64,000 bases of DNA from Gordonia westfalica (GTDB taxonomy: Bacteria; Actinomycetota; Actinomycetes; Mycobacteriales; Mycobacteriaceae): NCBI RefSeq assembly GCF_900105725.1, contig NZ_FNLM01000036.1, positions 1 to 64,000 on the forward strand. Direction: 5' to 3'. Numbering within the stretch: the first letter of the stretch is position 1; each line of letters opens with the position of its first letter. A program made the translations under genes and the position numbers. Below, piece after piece: positions 42,548-51,979 of the stretch. The notes beneath the pieces are model-generated. The model ran no database searches and was not told where the DNA came from. It saw nothing but the letters and a program-made list of their open reading frames with translations.

Positions 42548-43576
42548 ATGAACGCAGGTGGTGGAATCGGCGCTGCTCGATTGGCGCTCACGGGACTGGT
42601 CCGACCGGCCGAGGCCCGTCGCCGGCTGCGCAATCGGCAGTACGAGAACGAGCTGTTCAACTCACGTGAGCCCGAGCGTGCCTCGTGGGCCCTCACCGAC
42701 GACGACGCTCGCCTCCGCGTCCACCACTACGGTTCGCCCGATGCGCCGGTGCTGGTCCTGATCCACGGGTGGTCGTGCTGCATCGAGTACTGGAACCCGC
42801 AGATCAACGCCCTCGCCGAGCGTTACCACGTCATCGCCTATGACCAGCGGGGCCACGGTGAGAGCACCTGGGGCAAGCGCACGTTCGACGCCGACGTCCT
42901 CGCCGACGACCTCCAGGCCGTGGTCGATCAGTCGGTTCCGGATTCGTCGAAGGCGGTCTTCGTCGGCCACAGCATGGGCGGGATCACCGTGCAGGCCTGG
43001 GCGCATCGCCACCGCGACCGGGTAGAAGAGCGCGCCGCCGCACTGGTTCTCGCGAACACGACCTGGGGCGGGATCGTCGACGAGACGCGGGTCCTGCCGC
43101 TGCTCAACAATCCGCTCAAGGCCCCGCTCTGGCTCCCCCAGGCGGCCCTCTCGGTGCCCTTCCCGCTGCCCGGCGGCCGATTCGCTCGCAGCCTCGTCCG
43201 GACCCGAATCCTCAACGGCCGGTCGGCGACCGTCGACCACGCCGCCTTCGTTCTCGCGATGACCCGCTCCTGCAACCCGGCCGCCCGGGCGAAGGCCGCG
43301 GTCGGACTCACCCGGCTCGCCCTCGGTCCGGTTGGCGCCGAGGCGATCACGGTGCCGACCACCGTCATCGGCGGACGTCACGATCTGCTGCTTCCGCACG
43401 CGATGACACAGCGCATCGCCCACTCGCTCTCGGTGCGCGGGTACCTCGACCAGCTCGTCGTGCTCGACACCGGTCATGCCTCCAACATCGAGGCCGCCGA
43501 GGACTTCACCGCCGAGCTCCATCGGGTCATGTACTCGGTGTCGACGCCCCCCGAACTGGAGGGCGCCGCGAGCTGA
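42548..43576 (+). CDS. Alpha/beta hydrolase
   Basis: 342 residues from ATG 42548, with GGGAGG five bases upstream (an in-frame GTG at 42545 is too close). Fold signatures: LVLIHGWSCCIEYW (oxyanion), nucleophile Ser142 in VGHSMGG, acid Asp in GGRHDLLLP, His in LDTGHASNIE. It hydrolyses an ester, lactone or C-C bond. Next to a KshA-like oxygenase and luciferase-like monooxygenase it could open a ring product (inference). Confidence 0.85.
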   Translation: MNAGGGIGAARLALTGLVRPAEARRRLRNRQYENELFNSREPERASWALTDDDARLRVHHYGSPDAPVLVLIHGWSCCIEYWNPQINALAERYHVIAYDQRGHGESTWGKRTFDADVLADDLQAVVDQSVPDSSKAVFVGHSMGGITVQAWAHRHRDRVEERAAALVLANTTWGGIVDETRVLPLLNNPLKAPLWLPQAALSVPFPLPGGRFARSLVRTRILNGRSATVDHAAFVLAMTRSCNPAARAKAAVGLTRLALGPVGAEAITVPTTVIGGRHDLLLPHAMTQRIAHSLSVRGYLDQLVVLDTGHASNIEAAEDFTAELHRVMYSVSTPPELEGAAS

Positions 43577-43607
43577 GCGCGCCCCGCCGCTGTGGTGAGG
43601 AGTCACC

Positions 43608-44489
43608 GTGACCGACTACGGACAACCGTTGCGCTTCGGGTTCTTCCCGAGTCCGCGCGCCGACCGGGTCGACGATCTTCTGCGACTCGTGGACGTCGCC
43701 GAGCGTGCCGGACTCGACCTGGTCAGTGTGCAGGACCATCCCTACCAGCGACGTTTCCTCGACACCTGGACCCTGCTGTCGGTCATCGGTGCCCGCACGG
43801 AGTCGATCAGGTTGTCGCCCAACGTCGCCAACCTCCCGTTGCGTCCGCCGGTGATGCTGGCCAAGGCGGCGTCGAGTCTCGACATCCTGACCGGGGGCCG
43901 CGTCGAACTCGGTCTCGGGGCGGGAGCCTTCTGGGACGGGGTGGCCGCCGCCGGTGGGCCGCGCCGGTCGCCGGGTGAGGCGGTCGACGCGCTGGCCGAG
44001 GCGATCACCGTGATGCGGGCCTTCTGGGCCGGTGGCACAGTCGATCTCGACGGCGAGTTCTACCCCGTCCACGGCTTGCACGCCGGACCCGCTCCGGCCC
44101 ACGACATTCCGATCTGGCTCGGCGCACTCGGCCCCCGGATGCTGCGGCTGACCGGAGAGGTCGCCGACGCCTGGGTGCCCAGTCTGCAGTTCGTCCCACC
44201 CGACCAGGTCGCGGAGAAGAGCGCGGTCATCGACGATGCGGCGCACGCGGCCGGTCGTGATCCCGCGGAGATCACCAGGATCTACAACATCGCGGGCACT
44301 TTCGGCGCCGGCGACGGACTCTTCGCCGGCAGCCCCGGCCAGTGGACGGAACACCTGACCGACCTCACGGTGACCCTCGGGATGAGCACGTACATCCTGG
44401 CCACGGACGATGCCGACGATCTGGCCAGATTCGCGAACGAGGTGGCGCCGGCCGTCCGCGAACTCGTCGCCGCCGAACGCCAGGGCTGA
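43608..44489 (+). CDS. Luciferase-like (LLM) flavin/F420-dependent oxidoreductase
   Basis: 293 residues, GTG start behind GAGGAGTCACC. TIM-barrel LLM pattern: FGFFPSPRADRVDDLLRLVD, LDLVSVQDHPYQRRF, LSPNVANLPLRPPVMLAK, LDILTGGRVELGLGAGAFW. Many actinobacterial members use coenzyme F420. It lies 31 bp after the hydrolase and 26 bp before the TetR gene, so the three are probably one transcript. Substrate unknown. Confidence 0.85.
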   Translation: MTDYGQPLRFGFFPSPRADRVDDLLRLVDVAERAGLDLVSVQDHPYQRRFLDTWTLLSVIGARTESIRLSPNVANLPLRPPVMLAKAASSLDILTGGRVELGLGAGAFWDGVAAAGGPRRSPGEAVDALAEAITVMRAFWAGGTVDLDGEFYPVHGLHAGPAPAHDIPIWLGALGPRMLRLTGEVADAWVPSLQFVPPDQVAEKSAVIDDAAHAAGRDPAEITRIYNIAGTFGAGDGLFAGSPGQWTEHLTDLTVTLGMSTYILATDDADDLARFANEVAPAVRELVAAERQG

Positions 44490-44515
44490 ACTCCCAGCGG
44501 CTACCATCGGCGACC

Positions 44516-45166
44516 ATGACCCCCGTCGACGCCCGCACCCCGGCCGGTCCGCCGGCGCCCGGTGCGCGGCGCGCGAATCGACGTGGGCAGGCGACGCGCG
44601 ACGCGATGCTCGACGCCGCGATCAGTTCGCTGGCCTCCGGCGACCCGGCATCGGTGTCGGGCAACCGGATAGCCAAGGACATCGGGGCGACCTGGGGTGC
44701 GATCAAGTACCAGTTCGACGACATCGACGGCCTCTGGGCAGCGGTGCTGCACCGAACTGCCGAACAGCGCGGCGATCTGCCGGTCAGCGTGAAACCCGAA
44801 GCGCCACTTGCCGATCGGGTCGAGGCGATCACCGATCTGATGTACGACGGACTCACCGCGCCGGAATCCCGCGCCATCGAGACCCTGCGGGCGGCGCTGC
44901 CCCGCGACCCCGACGAACTCCGGCGGCTGTTCCCCAAGACCGCCGCCGAATTCGCCTCCTGGGGCCCGTCGTGGACGGAATCCTGTCAGCGCGCCTTCGC
45001 CGATCTCGATGTCGACCCCGAACGCGTCCGCGAGGTCGCGGCGTTCCTGCCCGGCGCCATGCGAGGTCTGGTCTCCGAGAAACAACTGGGCAGTTTCCAG
45101 GATCAGGAACTGGCCCGGCGCGGACTCGCGCGGGCGATCGTGGCGCTTCTCGCGCCCGTCTCCTAG
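44516..45166 (+). CDS. TetR-family regulator
   Basis: 216 residues. N-terminal HTH near 25-70 (ATRDAMLDAAISSLASGD, NRIAKDIGATWGAIKYQFDD). The recognition helix GATWGAIKYQF is unusual among TetR proteins. C-terminal domain resembles those of lipid-responsive regulators, but this is weak. It probably controls the divergent Rieske/dehydrogenase and hydrolase/LLM genes. The stop overlaps the convergent membrane protein gene by 4 bp. Confidence 0.8.
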   Translation: MTPVDARTPAGPPAPGARRANRRGQATRDAMLDAAISSLASGDPASVSGNRIAKDIGATWGAIKYQFDDIDGLWAAVLHRTAEQRGDLPVSVKPEAPLADRVEAITDLMYDGLTAPESRAIETLRAALPRDPDELRRLFPKTAAEFASWGPSWTESCQRAFADLDVDPERVREVAAFLPGAMRGLVSEKQLGSFQDQELARRGLARAIVALLAPVS

Positions 45167-45501
45167 TCCCGCCACGCATCCGTCGTGCGTGAGATGACGG
45201 TCTCGACTGTGAGGATCACGACACACAGCATCGCCAGCGTGCCCGGTCCGAAGACCAGGAGGTTGTCGATCCGTTCCCAGGCGGCCGGACTCCACAGGGC
45301 GACCCAGGTCAGCACCAGGGCGACAGCGGTGGCGAGCTCGCCGACCACGTTGACGGTCATGAAGATGCGGGCGGACAGCTTGTGGCGTTTCGCGATCCGG
45401 CGGGAGAAGTGGAAGTCGGCGCCGAAGGCCAGAAGGAGGACGGCGAATACCGACAGCAGCACGCCGAGGTCGTTGGGGGTGAGGTCACGCATGGCGCTCA
45501 T
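45163..45501 (-). CDS. Small membrane protein, unknown function
   Basis: 112 residues with three hydrophobic helices (about 12-30, 48-68, 82-103). No family recognised. The region between the helices is basic (SRRIAKRHKLSAR), which places that loop in the cytoplasm. Convergent with the TetR gene and divergent from thiM across 153 bp that hold the GntR-type operator. Confidence 0.65.
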   Translation of the reverse strand: MSAMRDLTPNDLGVLLSVFAVLLLAFGADFHFSRRIAKRHKLSARIFMTVNVVGELATAVALVLTWVALWSPAAWERIDNLLVFGPGTLAMLCVVILTVETVISRTTDAWRD

Positions 45502-45593
45502 CGTCGCTCACCTCCGGTGGCAGTACGGGCGAAGGGGTGACCCGCGTTTTCAAACCGGCGTGATTTTAAAGTCGGCCGGGCTGGCGGGTCCGC

Positions 45594-45608
45594 ATACAGC
45601 TGTATACA
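45594..45608. promoter_or_regulatory. Overlapping palindromes, probable GntR operator
   Basis: ATACAGCTGTAT (45594-45605) overlaps TGTATACA (45601-45608). The TGTATACA core is like operators of FadR/VanR-type GntR regulators, and such a regulator is encoded at the end of the cluster (48840). It lies about 47 bp before thiM. Confidence 0.6.
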
Positions 45609-45654
45609 ACTAAATGCAGTTTTCCGTGACGTGCTGCAACCAGAAGGAGTCTTC

Positions 45655-46434
45655 GTGGGGATGGGAACGACGACCATCGAGTCGGCAGAGGTGAAGGCTG
45701 CCGTCGCGAGCCTCCGGGAGAAGGCGCCGTTCGTCTACGGCCTCACCAACTACGTGGCCGCGAACCTCAGCGCCAACGTGCTCCTCGCGCTCGGCGCCGG
45801 GCCCGCCATCGGGTCGGCACCCGGGTGGACCGGCGCATTTCCCGCGGGAGCCGGCGCGGTGTGGATCAACGGCGCGGCGCTGATGTCGTCGGTGACGCCC
45901 GAGGCGCTCGACGAGGCGGCCGCGACAGCACACCGGGCCGGTACCCCGTGGGTGCTCGATCCCGTCGCGATCGGTGCGGGCGCGGCCGAGTACGACGCGA
46001 TCCTCGGTGCGCTGCTGAAGCACAAGCCGTCGATCATCCGCGGCAACGCGAGTGAGATCGCCGCCCTGGCGGGTGGTGCCGGAGGCAGTGGCGTCGATTC
46101 GACCCTCGACTCCTCGGAGGTCATCGACATCATCAAGGGTCTCGCGACCCGCCTCGACGCGGTGGTCGCGGTGTCCGGCGAGGTCGACTATCTCTGCGAC
46201 TCGGCAGGCCGGGCGACCGCCGTCCGCGGCGGTGATGCGCGGATGCCGCAGGTCACCGGCACCGGATGCAGCCTGGGTGCGCTCAGCGCCGCATTCTGCG
46301 CGGTCGTCGATCCGTTCACCGCCGCCGCTGCCGCACACGCGGCGTTCGCCGCCGCGGGGGAGCGGGCCGGCCGGCGTGCCTCCGGCACCGGGTCGTTCGC
46401 CGTCGCGTTCGTCGACGAACTGTCCGACCTCTGA
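45655..46434 (+). CDS. thiM: Hydroxyethylthiazole kinase
   Basis: 259 residues from GTG 45655, with AGGAG six bases upstream. ThiM signatures: YGLTNYVAANLSANVLLALG, PWVLDPVAIGA, IIRGNASEIAALAG, and the catalytic GTGCSLGAL. It phosphorylates the thiazole moiety of thiamine in salvage. Here it is not with thiD or thiE but heads an operon with a flavin monooxygenase, a sulfurtransferase and a GntR regulator, which suggests use or breakdown of a thiazole. No TPP riboswitch is visible upstream. Confidence 0.9.
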   Translation: MGMGTTTIESAEVKAAVASLREKAPFVYGLTNYVAANLSANVLLALGAGPAIGSAPGWTGAFPAGAGAVWINGAALMSSVTPEALDEAAATAHRAGTPWVLDPVAIGAGAAEYDAILGALLKHKPSIIRGNASEIAALAGGAGGSGVDSTLDSSEVIDIIKGLATRLDAVVAVSGEVDYLCDSAGRATAVRGGDARMPQVTGTGCSLGALSAAFCAVVDPFTAAAAAHAAFAAAGERAGRRASGTGSFAVAFVDELSDL

Positions 46435-46501
46435 CTCTGCCCCCGGCCACGGGAGAGCGCCGCACCACCAACCGCCGATCACTCGCAAAGGAGCGAATGA
46501 G

Positions 46502-47878
46502 ATGCCCAGCAGGAAGATTCATCTGGCCGCGTTCATGAACGCAGGTCCGCAGGGGACGGTCGGTTGGCGGCACCCGGATGCCGGCGACGGCTTCCTCGCC
46601 GCCGAGCACTACCTGCACATCGCGCGAGTGCTCGAGGATGCCCGCTTCGACATGGCGTTCGTACCCGATGCGCTCGCCGTGCCGCGCAGCCTCGGCGGCT
46701 CCTTCGCGCCGGCGGTCGAGTTCGGTTCGGGCACACCGCGTCTGGACCCGATGACGGTCATCACCCTGATGAGTTCGGTGACCAGCAACCTCGGTGTCGC
46801 CGCGACGATGTCGACGGGTTATCAGGAGCCCTACAACCTCGCCCGGTCGATGGGCACCCTCGATCACCTCAGTGGCGGACGCGCCGGCTGGAACGTCGTC
46901 ACCAGCTTCCAGGATGCGGAGGCGCAGAACTTCAATCAGGACAAGCTCCCCGACCGCGAGGAGCGCTACGCGCGGGCCGAGGAGTTCCTCGAGGTCGCGA
47001 CCCGGTTGTGGGATTCGTGGTCCGACGACGCACTCATCCGCGACAAGGCCTCGGGCCGGTTCGGGCATCCCGACCAGGTGGAGGCCATCGATCACAAGGG
47101 CAGGTTCTTCGAGGTGCAGGGCCCCCTCGGGGTTCCCCGTCCGCCGCAGGGTTATCCGGTCATCGTGCAGGCCGGTGCATCGCCGACGGGTCGTGACTTC
47201 GCGTCCCGCTGGGCCGATGTCGTGTTCTGCAGCCATGAGTCGCTCGAGAGCGCGGTCGGCTTCTATCGGGACATGAAGAAGCGGGCGGCCGCGCATGGTC
47301 GAGATCCCGAGCAGCTCAAGATCCTTCCGGCCGCGACGACGGTCGTCGGCACCGACTACCGCGATGCGATGGCCAAACACGAGGCGTTCTTCGAGCTCGT
47401 CGACCCCATGGCGGGTCTGTCCCGTCTGGCCTATCACGTCAACGTCGACCTCACGAAGTACGACCTCGACGGACCGCTGCCGTCGCTCGAAGTCGTCGGA
47501 GTGGAGGGGCATTACCGCGAGGTCGTCGAGTTCGCCGAACGGGAGAAGCTGTCCATCCGCGAGATCGGCCGCTGGTACGGCGCTCGCACCGAGGGCAACA
47601 TGATCGGCTCGGCCACCGACATCGCCGACGCGATGGAAGAGTGGCTCGACGCCGGTGCCGCCGACGGTTTCATGATCCAGGCGACCCACGTCCCGGCGGC
47701 CTTCGAGGATTTCGCCACCCAGGTGGTGCCGGAACTGCAGCGGCGCGGACTGTTCCGCACCGAATACGAGGGCGACACCCTGCGTGAGAACCTCGGGCTC
47801 GCCCGACCCGAACGCGGCGAATGGCGTAACCGGGCCAAGAGCGTGGCCGACGCCGCGGCCGGCGGGGCCGGCGCGTGA
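46502..47878 (+). CDS. NtaA/SnaA/DszA-type FMNH2-dependent monooxygenase
   Basis: 458 residues, ATG after AAAGGAGCGAATGAG. Pattern of the NtaA/DszA branch of LLM monooxygenases: IHLAAFMNAGPQGTVGWRHP, TMSTGYQEPYNLARSMGTLD, GGRAGWNVVTSFQDAEAQNF. Members oxidise aminopolycarboxylates, dibenzothiophene sulfone or dimethylsulfide using reduced FMN from a separate reductase. Between thiM and a sulfurtransferase, a sulfur-containing heterocycle or sulfide substrate is likely (inference). Its end overlaps the next start (GTGA). Confidence 0.88.
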   Translation: MPSRKIHLAAFMNAGPQGTVGWRHPDAGDGFLAAEHYLHIARVLEDARFDMAFVPDALAVPRSLGGSFAPAVEFGSGTPRLDPMTVITLMSSVTSNLGVAATMSTGYQEPYNLARSMGTLDHLSGGRAGWNVVTSFQDAEAQNFNQDKLPDREERYARAEEFLEVATRLWDSWSDDALIRDKASGRFGHPDQVEAIDHKGRFFEVQGPLGVPRPPQGYPVIVQAGASPTGRDFASRWADVVFCSHESLESAVGFYRDMKKRAAAHGRDPEQLKILPAATTVVGTDYRDAMAKHEAFFELVDPMAGLSRLAYHVNVDLTKYDLDGPLPSLEVVGVEGHYREVVEFAEREKLSIREIGRWYGARTEGNMIGSATDIADAMEEWLDAGAADGFMIQATHVPAAFEDFATQVVPELQRRGLFRTEYEGDTLRENLGLARPERGEWRNRAKSVADAAAGGAGA

Positions 47879-48756
47879 CCGTCGCCGACTCCGCACTCGT
47901 CTCGGCCGAATGGCTTCGTCGCCATGCGGATTCGACGATCATCCTCGACGCCAGCGTCGAGCGTTCGGTGGATGACAACGGACAGACGGTGTTCGCCCCG
48001 GGTGACGCCGTGTTCCGGGCTGCGCACATCCCCGGGGCCCGTTTCGCCGATCTCTTCGCGACCTTCTCCGATCCCGATGCGCCGGTGGCGTTCACCCGCC
48101 CGACCATCGATCAGATGGCCGCCGCCGCAGCACTTCTGGGTATCACGCCGTCGGACGACATCGTGGTCTACGACCAGCTGAGCGGTGCGTATGCCGCGCG
48201 CGTGTGGCTGGTCCTGCGGTCCTTCGGATTCGAGCACGCCAAGGTCCTCGACGGCGGGTTCGCCCGCTGGACGCAGCTGGATCACCCGGTGGCGGCCGGT
48301 GACGCGCCCGCCCCTGCCGCCGGCGGCCCGGACGTCGTCGCGCTGCGCGACCTCACGGGTCCGGCATTCGCCGACCTGATCGAGGTCCATGACGTGGCGG
48401 TTTCCCAAGCGTCGTCGACGACGATTGTCTGTGCGTTGCGCGAACCCGACTACACCGGCGAATCCGGGGGTGAGCGGCCCGGCCACATCCCGGGAAGCCT
48501 GAGCGTCCCGTTTCCCGACCTGCTGAACGACGACGGCACCTTCTCGACCGAGAGGACCCGGAAGGCGTTGCAGTCGGCGGGAATCGGCGCCGATACCGAG
48601 GTGATCGTCTATTGCGGCGGCGGCATCAACGCGGCCGGTGCGGCCCTGGCGTTCGCCGAGGCCGGCTACCCGCTGCCGCGCGTCTACGACGGTTCGCTGA
48701 GCGAGTGGCGCGCGCATCCCGAATTACCGCTGGTGACCGGGCCGCTGCCGCGATGA
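47875..48756 (+). CDS. Sulfurtransferase, two-domain rhodanese
   Basis: 293 residues, GTG start overlapping the previous stop. Two rhodanese domains. The first has Asp (VYDQLSGAYAAR) in place of Cys and is inactive. The second has the catalytic Cys in VYCGGGINAAG (about 247). It transfers sulfane sulfur to an acceptor. In this operon it could process sulfur freed by the monooxygenase. Confidence 0.88.
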   Translation: MTVADSALVSAEWLRRHADSTIILDASVERSVDDNGQTVFAPGDAVFRAAHIPGARFADLFATFSDPDAPVAFTRPTIDQMAAAAALLGITPSDDIVVYDQLSGAYAARVWLVLRSFGFEHAKVLDGGFARWTQLDHPVAAGDAPAPAAGGPDVVALRDLTGPAFADLIEVHDVAVSQASSTTIVCALREPDYTGESGGERPGHIPGSLSVPFPDLLNDDGTFSTERTRKALQSAGIGADTEVIVYCGGGINAAGAALAFAEAGYPLPRVYDGSLSEWRAHPELPLVTGPLPR

Positions 48757-48839
48757 CGTCTGACCCGACGGTGCCGTCTGAAAGGATCGAGGGGCCTCGT
48801 GATGTCCGACCCGCATGACCCGATGGAAGGTGAGCGCCG

Positions 48840-49499
48840 ATGAAGAGTGCCCGCGACGCGGTCTACGAAGCGCTGCACGAGCGTCTGACGCACGGCCACT
48901 ACCCGGCAGACGCCACACTGATCCCACAGACGTTGAGCGAGGAGTTCGGCGTGTCACGGACCCCGGTGCGAGAAGCGTTGGGGCTGCTCGAGCGCAAGGG
49001 GCTGCTGGTCGCGGCATCGCGGGGATTCAGCCTGCGCATCCGCCGTGACGAGGAGATGCTCGAGATCTTCGAGGTGCGGGCCATTCTCGAGTCCAGTGCG
49101 GCTGCCGCAGCGGCGCAACGGCATACGCCGGTGGATGTCGCGCGCCTCAAAGAGGCATTGGCGCTGAGTTCGGGTCACACCGATCCCGCCGACATCCGTC
49201 ACGCACTGAACGTCTTTCACGATTGTGTGCTGCAGGCCGCACACAACCAGACCATCTACGACATGGAGCGCGACCTACGCGACCAGATCAAGGTCAGCGC
49301 GCCGTGGTTCACCCCGACCGGCCGCGAGAGCTTCGAGAGTGCGGTGAGGGAGCACGAGCAGATCCTGTCGGCGATCATCGACGGCTCGCCGGAGAAAGCG
49401 CGGCTGCTCATGCTCGAACATCTCAATCACGATCGGGACGTGCGGATCTCGCAGCTGGTCTCCCGGACCATGGGCGCGGCGGACACCTCGGCTCGCTGA
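48840..49499 (+). CDS. GntR-family regulator (FCD type)
   Basis: 219 residues. N-terminal winged HTH (about 28-70: LSEEFGVSRTPVREALGLLE) and helical FCD domain (EIFEVRAILESSAAAAAAQR, NVFHDCVLQAAHN with metal-binding Asp/His pattern, EHEQILSAIIDG). FCD regulators sense small carboxylates. It follows the sulfurtransferase by 83 bp and probably binds the palindromes before thiM. Confidence 0.88.
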   Translation: MKSARDAVYEALHERLTHGHYPADATLIPQTLSEEFGVSRTPVREALGLLERKGLLVAASRGFSLRIRRDEEMLEIFEVRAILESSAAAAAAQRHTPVDVARLKEALALSSGHTDPADIRHALNVFHDCVLQAAHNQTIYDMERDLRDQIKVSAPWFTPTGRESFESAVREHEQILSAIIDGSPEKARLLMLEHLNHDRDVRISQLVSRTMGAADTSAR

Positions 49500-49527
49500 G
49501 CCGCTGACACCCGGCTCGCTGCGCGTC

Positions 49528-50283
49528 TCACACCCGCGGGGCGACGAACCTCGCGGCGTCGAGCGTCATGCCGTTGACCGAGTAGAGCGTGTGCAGGGCG
49601 TTGGGGCCGCCGACCGGGGCGCCGTCGCAGATGGTGTCACCGGCGACGCAGTAGCGAACGGTCTTGCCGCGGTATGGAGTGGAGACCCGGACCGGCGGTG
49701 CGCCGATGTCGTCGATGAAGCGGTCCGACGGAGCGCCGAAGAAGACGATCGCCGCGACGTTGCGTGACAGCGACGCGGGCAGCGGCGGCGGCACGTAGCG
49801 GTCGTAGGCGGCGTACCGCGCGGGAAGGTCGAGACCGGCGTGGACCGCGTAGCCGGCCACGACGGCGCCCTGGGAGTATCCGCCGAGGACGACCTTGGTG
49901 CGCGGGCAGTTGGCCGCCAGGTACTTGACGCGGTTCTGCGTGGTGCGGACCCCGTCGGCGACGGTCCGGGCGAACTTCAGGCGGTTGCTGAACTGGTCGC
50001 TCGCCGGGTACGGGACGCCGTAGGCGGCCACCGACTTGCCCGGCAGCTGGCTCCGAACGGCCTCGACGAACGACAGACCGGTCAGCCCCAGTGGTGGCGC
50101 GGGCTCAATGGTCCCGCGTGCGAACACGACCTCGACGTCGGAGCATCCCGGCTTGGCGTCGGCCGGGCTTCCGGCGATCAACGCCCCGGTCATCGCGGCC
50201 ATCAGGGACACGGCGACGATGCTCAATCGCGTGATCACGCCAGTTCGCCGCCGGGTCGTTGGTGAGTTCGCGTCGTCGTTCAT
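49528..50283 (-). CDS. Secreted cutinase-family esterase
   Basis: 251 residues from ATG 50283. Longer starts up to 50406 exist but add no signal-peptide feature. Signal peptide with Arg-rich start (TTRRRTGVITR) and hydrophobic core, cleavage near ADAKPG. Cutinase fold: DVEVVFARGTIE, nucleophile Ser in VLGGYSQGAVV, catalytic Asp in CVAGDTICDG, His in LHTLYSVNG. In mycobacteria such enzymes are phospholipase/thioesterase-like (Culp). It acts outside the cell on ester lipids. Confidence 0.9.
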   Translation of the reverse strand: MNDDANSPTTRRRTGVITRLSIVAVSLMAAMTGALIAGSPADAKPGCSDVEVVFARGTIEPAPPLGLTGLSFVEAVRSQLPGKSVAAYGVPYPASDQFSNRLKFARTVADGVRTTQNRVKYLAANCPRTKVVLGGYSQGAVVAGYAVHAGLDLPARYAAYDRYVPPPLPASLSRNVAAIVFFGAPSDRFIDDIGAPPVRVSTPYRGKTVRYCVAGDTICDGAPVGGPNALHTLYSVNGMTLDAARFVAPRV

Positions 50284-50404
50284 TCTGATCCCGTCGGTGG
50301 TGGATGTGCTCATCGTCGCGGGGGTCCTCATGTCGTGGCTCCCAGTCGTGACCATCCCACGTTCCCCGGGCACCACGTCACCAAACCCGGAATACTGATT
50401 CGGC

Positions 50405-50791
50405 ATGCGGAGCCGTCATGTGAGCACGGTGATCGGCGCGGCAGCCGACGATGTCTACCGATTCGTGTCGGAACCGGACAATCTCCCCAAATGGGCCGCC
50501 GGACTGGCGAGTTCGGAGATCGTCCGACGCGGTGACGACCTCCTGGCCGAGTCGCCGATGGGCACCGTGACCGTACGGTTCGTTCCGCGGAACACATTCG
50601 GGGTCGTCGACCACGACGTGATCCTCCCGAACGGCGACACCGTGCACAATCCGCTGCGCGTGCTGCCCCATCCCGAGGGTGCGGAGGTGGTGTTCACCCT
50701 GCGGCAGTTGGCCATGTCCGACGACGAGTTCGACCGGGACGCCCGCATGGTCGAAGAAGACCTGGCGCGGCTCAAGGCGCTCTTGGGGTAG
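50405..50791 (+). CDS. SRPBCC (polyketide cyclase/dehydrase-like) protein
   Basis: 128 residues, divergent from the cutinase. START-like pattern: HVSTVIGAAADDVYRFVSEPDNLPKWA, then beta strands and a long C-terminal helix (DRDARMVEEDLARLKALL). It binds a lipophilic ligand. Function unknown. Start ATG 50405 lacks a clear ribosome site. Confidence 0.75.
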   Translation: MRSRHVSTVIGAAADDVYRFVSEPDNLPKWAAGLASSEIVRRGDDLLAESPMGTVTVRFVPRNTFGVVDHDVILPNGDTVHNPLRVLPHPEGAEVVFTLRQLAMSDDEFDRDARMVEEDLARLKALLG

Positions 50792-50935
50792 CCGCCTGGC
50801 CGACCGGACCCGTTTCGGCGGATTCGAACTGATTTACCGATGTCGAATTTCCGCCTGCCTACATCAACGATCAGATTCCCCTCAGTTATACGAATGTGAT
50901 TCGGCCGTGATGTCGGGGGCCTGAACGGGAGCGTC

Positions 50936-51979
50936 GTGAACAAGGCCGTACGTGGGTCGGTCTGCGCAGCGGTTGCAGTGGTCGTCGCGCTCGGTTCGCT
51001 GGTCGGTGGGGGTGCGGCATCCGCCGACTCCCTCTCGCGGTCCCTGAACCTGCCGCTGGTCAATCGTGACGCGTCGTAGGGGCCGGGCGGTGTGCACCCG
51101 GCGTTGCCGACCGATCCCAGCACGCTGAAGAGGCTGGTCGAGCAGGCCCGCGATCGCGGGCTCGACCCGTCGTCGTATGAGGCGTTGCTGTTCCAGTACT
51201 GGCTCGTGGAGACGACGACGCGCGCCGGCATGGGCGGCCTGGTCGGCGGCGACTTCGGCGGTGGCCTCCTGGATTACAAGGACGCCACCGAGATCTTCGA
51301 GTTCAGTCGGCTGCAGCCCGTCGCACACGCGATCGTGGCCCGCGCCAACGAACTTGCGGGACCGCAAGCGGTGAACAGCCTGCCCGGCGGACTGCGCGCG
51401 CTGGCTCGTGTGGGCGCCGAGATCACCGCCGACGATCTGCGCCGGGTCCAGGGCCAGATCCTGGTGATGCAGAAGAACATCTTCTCCGACCTGATGCCGA
51501 TGCACCGGGCGTACGTCGTCGGCGGACTGCCCGCACTCCGGGAGATGAACGACGCGGGCATCTTCGACGACGAGATCATGCGCGCCTGGGAGGGCATCGC
51601 CTCCAAGGAACCCGCCAGAGTCGCCGCCGGCAATGCCCGACTGCTGCAGCGTGAGCAGGGCGAGGTCATCGCCCGTCAGTGGGACGCGACCCGCAACTAC
51701 AAAGGCGACGTCGGTGAGGCGATGACCTACGGCAGCACCGTGGCCGCTGCGCCGTCGGTCGCCGGCGTGATCCCGCCGAGGTCGTTCCGCCCGATGACGG
51801 TCGACGGCCGCGCTCCCGATGGTCGTCGTGCGACGGTGACTCTGCCGCTGCCGGAATGGAACTGGTCGGTGTACGAGGATCGGTGGATCTACATCACCGG
51901 GTTCGCGACATCGCCGCGCGGGCCGGCGTGGGCGTCGGCACCGTGTACCGGCACTTCCCGACGCGCGCCGACCTGGTGA
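50936..51979 (+). pseudogene. Secreted protein gene with in-frame amber stop and fused 3' end
   Basis: From GTG 50936 a clear signal peptide is encoded (VVVALGSLVGGGAASADS), then LPLVNRDAS, then a TAG at 51077. The same frame stays open behind it (GPGGVHPALPTDPSTLKRL) for about 275 codons of a helical, soluble-looking protein. The downstream part has its own GTG (51092) but without the signal peptide. Near 51900 the protein sequence (YEDRWIYITG) stops and DNA of a TetR gene follows in another frame, so the 3' end is lost. No family recognised. Both defects suggest a decayed gene. Confidence 0.65.

Noticed and set aside
45502..45654. TPP riboswitch before thiM
   Set aside because: No CTGAGA-type conserved core or pairing elements were seen; only palindromes suited to a protein regulator.
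51077..51079. Amber codon read through as pyrrolysine or other recoding
   Set aside because: No pyl genes or recoding context; the same locus has two further lesions, so mutation or error is simpler.
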